From positions 1-25,401 of the forward strand of contig JANPGO010000093.1 of assembly GCA_031423995.1 (NCBI GenBank): a stretch of 25,401 bases of DNA, written 5' to 3'. The stretch is from STC-74 sp031423995 (GTDB lineage Bacteria; Patescibacteriota; Gracilibacteria; BD1-5; UBA2023). Shown here piece by piece: positions 15,835 through 25,401 of the stretch. A program made the position numbers and the translations under genes. The number at the start of each line of letters is the position of its first letter. The stretch's first letter is position 1. The notes below the pieces were generated by a model. It made no database searches. It worked only from the letters and a program-made list of their open reading frames with translations, and was not told the DNA's origin.

Positions 15835-18531
15835 TTATTTTTTCAGATGCTTCAGGAGAATATCATCGATCCGACTCTTCAGGAGTTTATAGTCCGTTTT
15901 TCCTGTCCCGAGGAGTGGTATCTCATTGAGCTTCACAACCTGTTCGATCTTCACGAGATTGGATGCTCCATGTGCATGGATATAGTCATTGAGCTCATCG
16001 GCTATCGTGTCGAATATTGTGAATGCAATGATGACAACGTTTCCATTTTCTTCTTTTGCCTCGATCGCAAGGGTCATCTTTTCTGGATCACCATATTTTT
16101 CGAGAAGTATTCATTCGATGAATGGAAGTGAGATCATCTCTCCAGCGATCTTCACAAAGCGCTTCAGTCGACCCGTGATGAAGAGAAATCCATCGAGATC
16201 AGTATAGCCGAGGTCTCCTGTCTTGTACCAAGACTTCCCATCGATCTCTTCGAATGGAGTCTCAAGTGCAGGATCGACATACCCACGGAATATACTGGAA
16301 CCACTGACGAGGATCATCCCCTGTTCTCCAGTATTCATATCAGTCTTTCCATCGAGTCATCGAATACGGTACTCAAGGTCAGGGAGGAATTTCCCTGCGC
16401 TTCCATGTCTCTGTTCATCAAGTGGGTTGACAGTCACGATCGGAGAACATTCAGTGATCCCATATCCTTCGAGAATCTTTGTATCGGGACACTTATTCTG
16501 ACAGAGTTCGAAGACATCATCACCACACTTCTCAGCTCCAATGAAAGCAAAAGCAAGTGACTGAAGCATATTGGTATCATTTCCTGCAAGGATCATCCGA
16601 AGAAATGTCGGAGTCGCTGAGATGATAGTCGCCTGAGTATGAGAAAGGAGAGCCCCAATCGTTCGCGCATCACCTGGATCTGGAGTATAGGCTGCCTGAA
16701 CGGGAGCAACAAGGGGAAATATCGTATTGATCGTGAAGCCAAAACTATGAAATGGTGGGAGAAATCCAAGAATCGTCTCATGTTCTCTGAATGGAACGAG
16801 CTTCAGCGCTCCATCAATATCTGTGAGAATATTCTCATGTGTGAGGACAACTGCCTTCGGGAGTGACTCACTTCAAGACGTGAAAAGGATAATCGCTTCA
16901 TCCTGTTGTCGAGGATAGAAAGAAAGTGTTTTTCTGATGACTGCCTTCACCTTCGTGAAGAGAGAAATATCACGGATGATGTCTTCGATGAAGACCATCT
17001 TTCCTTCAAATGCAACAAGCCATGGAGTTCGGACCTTCTCATAGAACTTTCGACTCGTGAGAATCGTATCAAGGTGGGCGAAGTTCATACAGTGAGCAAA
17101 AGACTTCTCTCCTACAGTCCAGTTGAGCATCACAGGAATCTTGCCTGCGATGTAGACTCCTACGAGGAGGAGCGATGTAGCAGAAAGAGCTGGGAGCATT
17201 ATCCCAATAGTATTTTCTGGAAATGGAATGGAATCTTTTGATGCTTGTTTTGATTTTTTTGATCTGAATCTTTTGATGTATTCACCGATCACTGATGCCT
17301 TCAGGAGAAAATCCTCTCGTGTCATCGATCCCATCATGGTGTCATAGAGGAATGGAGCCGTTTCTTCTTTCTCGAAATTCCCGATCAGTCGTGAGAGAAT
17401 CGTATCTCATTTCTGGTAAGAGAACTTCACGGTTGCAGAGGTTGGTCGAGCAAAATCGACTGGAGGAAGTGTATTTTCTCCCTGGAGTTTTCCGATTGCC
17501 ATGGCAGCGAGATCTCAGACGGTCTTGATACGTGTGATGGGAGGATTGGAAGCTTCTGAGAAGTTCGACTGGATCACACTCTTGCATTCTGACATATCGA
17601 GAGAGTCTGCATGGAGATCGAGAACAAGATTGGTATGAAAGTAGACTAATTTTTTATCTATTTTTTTGACAGTTGCGACAAGCGTAGAAACTTTTTCATA
17701 TACTTCCATGGGTATATCTGACTCCTGAATTCCTGTAGAAATATGTGCTTCTGCGACTGATCATTCGATCATCTGTGGCTCACGTTTGCCTGCGACATCA
17801 TTATAATACGAATAGTGAGGGATAAACCGACATGGTTCATTTCCCTCTGTATTATAGTGGTTCTGAAGATTTTCATTGAAGGTATCGAGTCAGAGTTTTT
17901 GCCATTCCCTCAGTATCTCAGTCATATCCGTACAGGTGATCGTGACATCTCGTTTCGGAAGGAAGAAGAGTCAGTTGGCGAGAATATATCAGAGAGATTT
18001 GAGAAGAACATTCATGAGCGCTGGAGATTTTCCCGTATAGGCCTTTCCCCACATACTTCCCCAGAGTCATCGAGTCTGGAGAGTGATGACCCGAGTTCAT
18101 TCAGGCAGTCGAGCGATAATCTCGAATGCCATTTTTTTCCCCACAATATGCTCAAATGGCTGCACATAAATATGTCCTGATGGGTAGATCAGGATGTTTT
18201 TCCGGTTCTCGAGTGCCATCTCGATCCCATGAAATGCCTTCTCAACATCTTTGATCGATCCTCAAGCAGTGACATCACCTACAGGGATGGTATGGAGCGC
18301 CCGAACAATTGGTCAGAGTCCAGGGGTATTGAAGTAGCTCTCCGTCATCACAGGTGAGAGGATCTTCTTCTTCCCGATAAATGAAGTGACGATGATCGGA
18401 TCAATGAGGGCAGGATGATTCGGAAAGACGACGATCGGTGCATCGGTCTCAAAAAGAGAGAAATTCTCTAACTGGATACGGTACCGAAGAGAGAGAAGTG
18501 ATCGAAAGAGGGAAAAAAGAATCGTAAGCAT
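15835..18531 (-). CDS. aas: PlsC-ACP-acyl ligase fusion, Aas-like
   Basis: This 898-residue three-part enzyme would activate a free fatty acid with ATP, load it on its own carrier domain, and transfer it to a lysophospholipid. Residues 1-270 are a PlsC-type acyltransferase with the NHPALID motif (His39, Asp44). In its third motif, normally FPEGTR, it reads YPSGHI (about 116-121). Residues 275-350 are an acyl carrier domain with DLHADSLD (Ser about 310 for the phosphopantetheine). Residues 370-898 are an AMP-forming ligase: LFTSGSESLPKAVVLTH (about 550), EGYGITEC (688), YKTGDLGYTDLDGFLFITGR and GTGKTDYK (Lys about 878). The TSG Gly is a TGA codon. I chose ATG 18531 because MLTILFSLFRSLLSLRYRI aligns with the start of E. 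coli Aas; a TTG at 18585 is possible. E. coli Aas lacks the ACP domain. Confidence 0.92.
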
Positions 18532-18588
18532 AGAAAAGAAAAAAGATATCACAGCTATCCTAGCAGAATTCAGAGAAAAATTCAATTC

Positions 18589-19770
18589 TTATGACCGTTT
18601 TCTGAAGGGAAAAAGAATAAACAGGAGTCATACCAAAATACTGAAAAAAAGGAGAGTAATCATGAAATCATCACTGAAACTCAGAGGAACAACGGGAAAA
18701 AGTATCTGATGCGCATGAAGAAACGCCTCGATCCAAGAAGTAGAGAGCTTCTGAATCGGAGGAAGGATCATGAGGGTAAGAGAGAGTGCACTCATGAGTA
18801 TCAATATACACTCTCAGAGAATGAGGAGTATCTCATTTCCGAGAGTGACACGGAATTCTCGAAGAAGCGGATAGAGAGAGGATTTCTCTCGCAGATATCC
18901 GAGAAAGAGAAAAAAAAGCAGTGAGAAGAGGACAGTAAAGAGAACTCATGCCACAATCAGAGAGACAAGACGTATACGAGAAAATGTGATGTCTGCCTCA
19001 TGAAGGATATCCCGATCGAGTGTGATTGAGAGTCATGGATAGTGTGACTCAAGTGTTGTTCTCTCTGGAATACCCTTGAAGGAGAGAACGATCCGGTAGG
19101 GATTTGCGAGGGAATGATCGAGGGAATGGAGCTTCTCGGTCGCCACTGATTCATCGACCACCATACCGAATCCAGGATAGTCAGGATCAATACGCTCGAG
19201 ATGACTCGAATAATTCACTGACTGCATACCAGAGAAAGCGAAGAGTTTCGAAGCTCAGAAAGTCAGATCGACCTTCTTTCCTATGAGATCTTCTGGTCGA
19301 AATGAGGGAAACATCGGATAGGATCAAGCAAGTTCGAGATTGTAGTAGTGAAGCATTGAGCTCGACATCCCGATACCAGAGAGTACTTTCTCTGAATCCT
19401 TCACCGAGAAAACGGGAACATCGATTGTAAGTCAGAATTGAAAAATATGAAAATTTCCCAGAACAGGAACATCAATAAATCGGAAGATTTTCGACTGAGT
19501 AATATCTGGATCTGATACGATCTGATTCATGATCTTGGGATCGATTCATCCATGCATCGGATCGAGGAGGTCGAAGAAGGAGCTCGATCGAGTGAGTGTC
19601 ACACGATGTTCATCGACACCCTGAAGGGTATAGTAGCTCACTGCTGAGAGGATATTCCTATAGAGAAAGAGCGAACCAAGAAGAAGGACAGTTCAGAGAA
19701 AAAACACGAGAAAAATTCAAAGCGTCCGCAGAGGATTCAATGAAAGTGTTCTGAGAAGAAATCTAAACAT
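18589..19770 (-). CDS. ABC transporter permease, FtsX/MacB type
   Basis: This 393-residue permease starts with one membrane helix (after MFRFLLRTLSLNPLRTLG), then has an extracytoplasmic domain of about 200 residues, then three membrane helices near the C-terminus (ILIVAGVLFTVLF-like region at about 265, a second at about 310 and a third just before FRKRS). This one-plus-three layout is that of FtsX/MacB/LolCE permeases, which act mechanically on substrates outside the membrane rather than as channels. The start overlaps the end of the ATPase gene by 8 nt. Substrate unknown; lipoprotein or lipid handling, or control of the large surface protein encoded next to it, are possible. Confidence 0.82.
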
Positions 19771-20482
19771 ACGGAGAAAAAGTTGGAGAAGATTCAGTAT
19801 GGAATCTGAGAATACGAGTTGCAAAAGGAAAACGCTCAGGAGTATGCGTCGCGAGGATACAGAGTGCCTGATGTGAGTGAATATACGCTTCGAGAAAGTG
19901 AATACTCTGATCAAAGAGTCGCCCATCAAGATGGGAAAAGGGCTCATCGAGGAGGAGTATCCGTGGTTCTGAGAGAAAGAGTCGTACAAGATTGATTCGT
20001 TCGCGCTCACCACTCGAGAGTGAGTGAAGTGAAGCATTTAAGATACGTTCACTCATCTCAAACACCTCGAGAAGTTCGCTGTACATTGCTCTCTGGAAGC
20101 TATAGTTTGCAAAGAGGTGTGGAAACATCAGATTCTCATAGGCAGTATGAGCCTCGAAAAAATGTCATTCTGTAAAAAATATGCCGAGATTCGCTCGTGC
20201 AAATGTATCAAAATCACTATCTCATGTTCTATATTGATGGTTTCAGAGAGTAAATATGATCTCTCAGGATGAGGGAATCATGAGTCCTGCGGTGAGGGAG
20301 AGAAAAGTCGATTTCCCTGATCCAGATGGACCAACGAGGAGCATTGGAGCAGTTGAAGTAGACTCAAGTGAGAAATCAGAAAAAATATGCCTCCCAGAGA
20401 AAGTCTGAGAGACATGCATGAGGTTAATCTTCAGAGTGGTGCCTGAGGGAGATGGAGAAGATTTTTTTATCCTTGGTTTCAT
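19763..20482 (-). CDS. ABC transporter ATP-binding protein (LolD/MacB type)
   Basis: This 239-residue ATPase has Walker A GPSGSGKST, signature LSSGERERI, Walker B RILLLDEPFSHLD and the H-loop ATHT. It partners the FtsX-type permease, whose start it overlaps by 8 nt. I chose the ATG at 20482 because it overlaps the end of the large surface-protein gene by only 16 nt, although a further ATG (MHVSQTFSG) lies closer to the conserved domain and could be the true start, leaving 21 fewer residues. One TGA follows the Walker A block and is read as Gly. It probably energises mechanotransmission across the membrane. Confidence 0.9.
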
Positions 20483-23400
20483 GCGGAAGGAGGTGAACTC
20501 GGAGGAAGTGGTCAGAATGGATTCACTGGAGCGGCACTCGGAGGAGTTTGGATACTCTGTGGAGTAATTTCCCCTGATGGTCCTGTTATTCAAGATATTG
20601 ACGGCGTGAGAAATGATTGAGATGGAAGAGTGGATATAGCATCTCATTCAGGACTCGTGATGACTTGTGGTATTGAAAGAGGAACATCTTCCACAGTAAG
20701 GGGTCTTTCTATGGTAACAATTGGTGGTACAACTGAAGCTATCAGAGTTCCTTCAGACACAGACGATATTGGAGCTATACTCTCTCACGCTGATGTTGGA
20801 GCCATAAGAGGTGGGTTCGGAGGTACAATGACACTTCCTGATAGATTCACCACTTGCTGGGCTGGATTCATCTGTTGTATGAGTCAATCTTCAGAGGTAA
20901 TACTCACAGCTGGAATATTCGGTGATGGACTGATTCATCCTGAAGTGCCCTTTCTTCTTCTCATGATGATGAAGATTCCTCCTATAAGAATGAGAATTCC
21001 TATCCCCCCAACACTTCCCCAGAGCACGATCGGAGAAGAAAATAATCCAATTCATGAACTGCTTGGAGAAGATTCCCGTGGAGGAATAAAATCCTTATCT
21101 CGGAAAATCCGAAGAGTGAAGCCGAGTTCATCATTCCCAAAATTCATTCCGAAGACGACATTTCTCAGGAGTGATTCACTCGCATGAAATGTATTCTGAA
21201 GTTGAAGTATAATGCTCAATGAGAGAACATCAGAAAATCAGGAATATGAGAGGAATCTATCAGCATCTATTCAAGTGAGAAGTTCTTTTGGGAAATTTGG
21301 ATCATTCTTCAGAGTTCACCAGAGCTCGAGAGCAGTTCCCGAGAGGGTACTCATGGCTCTATCATCGAGAGAGAGAACAACATTTCCATCAGATCCATGC
21401 ACTTTCAGGGCTCAGAGTGTATGATCAAATGCAGGAGGAGTTTCCGAGAGTCGTTTTGCCTTCTCATAACTGACAACATATTCACTGAGGAGGGATGTGA
21501 GGCTCGTCTGCTCCGTTACGAGTGATTTCATATAGCGTGGAAGAGTTTTCACATTTTTCTCATAGAGTGACTGTATTGCTTGACTCATGCCCTCTCCATC
21601 AAAAAGGAGTGAGAAAAATGTACCAGAAGGAAGAGTATGCTCGTCCAGTAATCGCTTCTTCCCAGCATCTCCAGCATTTGCCACATCGATGACATGTCGG
21701 ATCGTTGGTCGATTGAGTCCGAAAACAAAGAAATCGTCGATAAATGTATAGGCAAAGCTGATCTCACCAACAAATGGCACTGGAATTTTCTCAGAATAGT
21801 AGATTTTCTTGTTTCCATAGTCCTCTATGAGTGGCTTCGCGAGGAAATTTCAGAGCGTTTTCATATCTTCTGAACGCCCGAGTGAATCAATAAATTTCTT
21901 TCGAATCATCTCGATGAGATCCTTTCCTTTCTCCTCACTCGCTACCTGAATAGAGAAAAAGAGATCCACCTTCTCGATATTCCATCACTCGAAAATATCT
22001 GGATCAAGTCCCCCAAGTGAGAATCCAAATTCACCACCAAGATAATCAAGAACGTTTGTTCCTCATGTCATGACTTCATTATTGAATTCTTTGAGCGATT
22101 GTTTAAGATCTTGAGCTCCTTCGAGCTGTGATTGAAGTTTTTTCGGATCGAAGCCATAGACGAATGAGACAAGCCCCATACGAATATGAGGATTCGTGAT
22201 GAAGCTCAGCGAATTCTTGGAGACTCACTGGAAGAACTTCTGATAGAACTGCATATCGCTCGATCCCCCGAAAGATGGAATCGGTGTCATGAAAAAGTCG
22301 ACTTGTATTCCATCACCATAGCGGTTGAGGACGATTCCCATCGGATCCAGTGAAGCTCTCCAGGTATCTCGGTATTTGAGCACATTCACCTTGTAGTCCT
22401 CTATCTCTTGTCGAGAAATATTCGAGAGGTCATAGTTCGCTTCTGGAAGAGTTTTCAATGATCTCAGAGATCCGACATGCTTCTCTTGAACCAGATCGAC
22501 ATCGATCGCATAGTCAGAGAGGATAGTTCCTGTGAGTGTACTGAGTCCGACACTTTCGAGGTCAGTGAGCGTTTTTGGAGCAGTACCGAAGGCATCCTCA
22601 TATGCCCAAACAAGTTCCTGAAGAGCTGAGAGTCGCTTCACATCTCGGTACTTTCGATAGTGAGTGATATAGGTCTCGAAGGTGAGCATCTTCTCGAAGA
22701 AAGCATCACCCACAAAGAAGAGTGCGTCTCTGAGAACTCATGACTTCTTCCACCAAACATACTGAAAATCAGGCGATTTCTCGAGACTTTTTTCACGGGA
22801 AATATTCATGACATGATCGAGTGATTCCTTAGAATTCGCGATATAGATATACCCATTCTTGGATCAGACAACCCGAGCCTTAGCAGTCGATGAGAGTGCT
22901 TCTCTGTCAGCCTCTGAGAGGATGATGACCATATCTGGAGCAGTGAGATCGAGATTATTCACCACCACAGCCATCTCATGCTGAAGATGTGTCTGTATCT
23001 GATCGAAATTCTGGAGCTCAAGGAAATTCTTCAGGAAATCCTTCACCGTCTCAGAGACATCAAGTCCCGAGAGTCGAGTCGTCGTATTGGATTTCTGATT
23101 CAGGATATCGAAGAGATCAGCCGGACTCTTCACATAGAGCACCATACTGTCCGATGGCACATGTTGGAATATTGCTGGGATTGCAGGCACAGTCGCTCCC
23201 GACATAAGTGCACGATAATCCTTCTTCATATCGGTTGTTGCACCAGAATCAGTCGCTCATTCGCCGATATGACCTATATACTTGATTTCATACATCGGGA
23301 TTCATGGAGTGGTTGTATTTTTGTACTCAAAATTCTTCTTGAAATTTATGAGGGTTTCTTCCTTTGGAAGATAGTTACGATCCAGTTGATCAATAGAATC

Positions 23401-24825
23401 TGGATATTTTTCCTTATCAGCAAAATAAGCTCAGAGAGTGGTCGAAATGTCCATAGCATTAGAGCGTGCTGCCACGCATTCCGACTGAACGATGTAGCCT
23501 CAGTTACCCGTACAAGGAAGATTTCTTGAAATATAATTATAGTTTGAGGACGATAGAAATGGACCATCAGAATTCATTGATGGTTTTTTCTCGATCTCAT
23601 CCTTCGCTTCTTGGAGGGTATAGGAGTCTTTTGTATACTTGAGTGAGTAAGTAATACCATCTCCTCGTTTGGTCAATACATCGATATAGTACTGAAGCTC
23701 TTCCCGAAGGAGTTCAATAAGTTTTGTCTCATTTTCTGATCTTTCGTTCTGATAATCAAGGAACTTCATAGCATTCCTCGCACTTGATATTGTTGGATTC
23801 TTCCGTACTTTCCGAACTGGATCTATGTAGTAGGAAGTATATCCACTTAAATATTGCTCTCATACAGCTCCGGATTGAGAGAGCTCATTTTTCTTCTCAG
23901 TGATTACTGCCGAATCATATTCATCGATCAGTTGCCTCTTGGAATAATTCTCTGAGAGACGAGAAGATGGTTCGCTCACAGCACCTGATATAGAGTAGAT
24001 AAATTCATCCTTTAGACTTACAATCCTCACTGGCTGACTATTGAGATAGACAGTCTGTTGCATGAGTTCTTCTGGAGTTGGAAGATAGGTATTCGAGATT
24101 TCTCCACTCCATGGACAGATGCTATAGGAATCTGATCAGAGATTTGCATTCTGACAGTTTTGGCGTCGTATTTCCTTGATCTTCTGATCAATGACTCAGA
24201 GCATACCTGAAGTGTTATTTTCAGAGAAATTGAGTCAGAAACTGGACTCAAGGAGATCACCTCAGAGATTGGATCCGAAATCCAAGAGTGAGAAACTCAG
24301 TGCCGTCGCTCAGTGTGGAACTCCGGTAAGTATATTATCAATTCAATTGGAATATTCTCTTGTACGAGGATATGCATAGTTGTCAGTTTTTCATGCGAAG
24401 AGATAACTATAGAAGCCCTTGTTACTCTCATACGTCTTCAGAATAATGAGTTTGATAGCTTTCTCATCAATTGACGTGTATCGATAACTCGGACAGAGTT
24501 GTAATCCAAGAATACAATTATATGAATATGAAGAATACTCATTATTTTTCTTCTCTCCCGGAACGAACTTGGATTCGATGATCGAACGAAGTCGGACAAA
24601 ATCAGGTCATACTGGATACTCGATGAGTGATCCTGTACTTCCTGATGATGTGGTCAGGACTGGAGTGACAGCGATCGATGGAGCTTCAGTTGGTCTATCA
24701 TCCCTCAGTGCTGTTGGTTCTGAATGGACAGTGTTTGCCCGAGTATCTCCCGTATCCGCAAAAAGAGGAAGTGTCGACTGCAATCCGAGAAGTACGAGAA
24801 CGACCGAGGCAAAAAATGGTTTCAT
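20467..24825 (-). CDS. Very large secreted, C-terminally anchored protein, DUF3352-like core
   Basis: This single 1452-residue frame has no TAA or TAG and uses about two dozen TGA codons as Gly. It begins with a signal peptide (MKPFFASVVLVLLGLQSTLPLFA). Residues 25-450 are not recognised and contain several Cys. At about 456-490 a pseudopilin-like stretch occurs (AMDISTTLGAYFADKEKYPD), and a similar one at about 732-756. Residues about 500-1240 resemble DUF3352-type proteins (PSDSMVLYVKSPADLFDIL, LDYLGGEFGFSLGGLDPD, LEDY..NKKIYYSEKIP-like segments). A membrane helix lies at about 1265-1290, followed by MRRRKG and a 160-residue tail rich in Pro, Ser and Thr, presumably cytosolic. The gene overlaps the ABC ATPase gene by 16 nt. 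No function is known; a surface role is likely. Confidence 0.85.
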
Positions 24826-24839
24826 AGAATAGAAAAGAA

Positions 24840-25401
24840 TTATTTGATGGGCTTGTGAACTAGGACAGAATAGTCAGCTTCTCCACTCACCGTTCGAGCA
24901 AGTTCATCGATACGATAGTAGATTCGTGCCTCAGGAAGTGAGAGCTTGGTACCGATCAGTCCTACATCATACACGAGCGTATCCGAGTGAGAAGGAAGGA
25001 GGGTATAGAATCATGCCTTGATTTTGTTCATCCTCAGGGCATTGGCATGAGAGAGAAGTGCAGTAGCACAATTATCCCAGAGCGTATTATAGAACTCAGG
25101 TTCTCGTGAGAGCTTATCTGCACGAATGAGCATGGATCGGAACAATGCTTGCAAATCAGACTTTTCTATATGAATGGGGTACATGTAGACCTCATTTTTT
25201 CGATAGTTGGTTCTGAGCTTCAGTGCATCATTCTCATCGGCGATCGTATACATGATCTCAAACTGATTGAGAAGTCCGAGAATCGGATCAAACGTTTCTC
25301 CTCGTTCCTTGCGTGCTTCTGGAGAGATGATGAGATTTTTCCCTCCTGTGAAGGAGAAGGAGAACATCGTATGTGCCACTCCATCAATATTCGAAAATGG
25401 G
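24840..25401 (-). CDS. DUF4105 (Lnb N-terminal-like) protein, 5' end outside window
   Basis: The C-terminal 186 residues of a DUF4105 protein are visible. They start with PFSNIDGVAHTMFSFSF, where the His is a likely catalytic residue, continue with ISPEARKERGETFDPI, FEIMYTIADENDALKLRTNY, VYMYPIHI, and FYNTLWDNCATALLSH, where the Cys is the likely nucleophile, and end with a beta-rich stretch. DUF4105 forms the extracytoplasmic N-terminal part of Lnb in Bifidobacterium and occurs alone in many bacteria. It is a papain-like fold of unclear activity. The stop is 14 nt before the start of the large surface protein gene, so it heads or belongs to the same operon. The start of the gene is not in the window. 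Confidence 0.85.

Noticed and set aside
18532..18585. TTG at 18585 as start of the Aas-like fusion
   Set aside because: It lies 3 nt after the permease stop and is possible, but the ATG at 18531 aligns with the N-terminus of E. coli Aas and is a better start codon.
1669..24825. Many broken genes or frameshifted pseudogenes
   Set aside because: Every break is a TGA in an otherwise continuous frame and lies at a plausible or conserved Gly. That is the signature of a reassigned codon, not of decay.
1..25401. tRNA, rRNA, CRISPR array or insertion sequence with transposase
   Set aside because: I saw no cloverleaf with a T-loop, no rRNA blocks, no regularly spaced direct repeats and no transposase-like protein in either strand.

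Overview
This window appears to come from a Candidate Phyla Radiation bacterium that reads UGA as glycine (translation table 25, as in Gracilibacteria/BD1-5 and Absconditabacteria/SR1). Read with the standard code, nearly every gene is cut into pieces by in-frame TGA. Read with TGA as Gly and only TAA/TAG as stops, the minus strand resolves into about twenty full-length, tightly packed genes. The reassigned codon falls on invariant glycines, for example the second Gly of a hydrolase GxSxG, the TSG of an AMP-binding enzyme and the GMGGR of FolC. All coordinates below use this code. All protein genes are on the minus strand. The only plus-strand unit supported is a probable non-coding RNA gene.

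Region 1 (about 1-11.3 kb, listed in window order, so transcription runs from high to low coordinates) holds housekeeping and small accessory genes: a CHAP-like amidase, an AT-rich DUF5655 gene, oligoendopeptidase F, a DUF1653 protein, FolC, a YhhQ-type queuosine precursor transporter, a GNAT acetyltransferase, an alpha/beta hydrolase, a membrane-anchored conserved protein of unknown function, a reduced alanyl-tRNA synthetase, a NUDIX hydrolase and a NYN-domain protein. pepF and folC each appear to carry an in-frame insertion of palindromic repeat DNA of about 45 codons, resembling the protein-coding palindromic elements of Rickettsia.

Region 2 (about 11.3-11.9 kb) is intergenic. It has a near-consensus plus-strand sigma70 promoter whose 17-nt spacer is (AG)8 plus one T, then about 400 nt of hairpin-rich sequence, then a strong intrinsic terminator. 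I cannot assign this RNA to a known family.

Region 3 (about 12-25.4 kb) looks like one long minus-strand operon with gene junctions that overlap or are only a few bases apart. It runs from a DUF4105 (Lnb N-terminal-like) protein, through a 1452-residue secreted and membrane-anchored protein, an ABC ATPase and an FtsX/MacB-type permease, to a PlsC-ACP-acyl ligase fusion (Aas-like), a YiiX-like papain-fold protein, a phosphopantetheinyl transferase, an alpha/beta hydrolase and an MFS carrier resembling LplT. The last five genes could form a self-contained module that imports lysophospholipids or fatty acids, activates them on a built-in carrier domain and re-acylates them. That would suit a host-dependent cell without fatty acid synthesis. 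No Shine-Dalgarno motif is evident before the starts I checked, and at least one gene (the NYN gene) looks leaderless.
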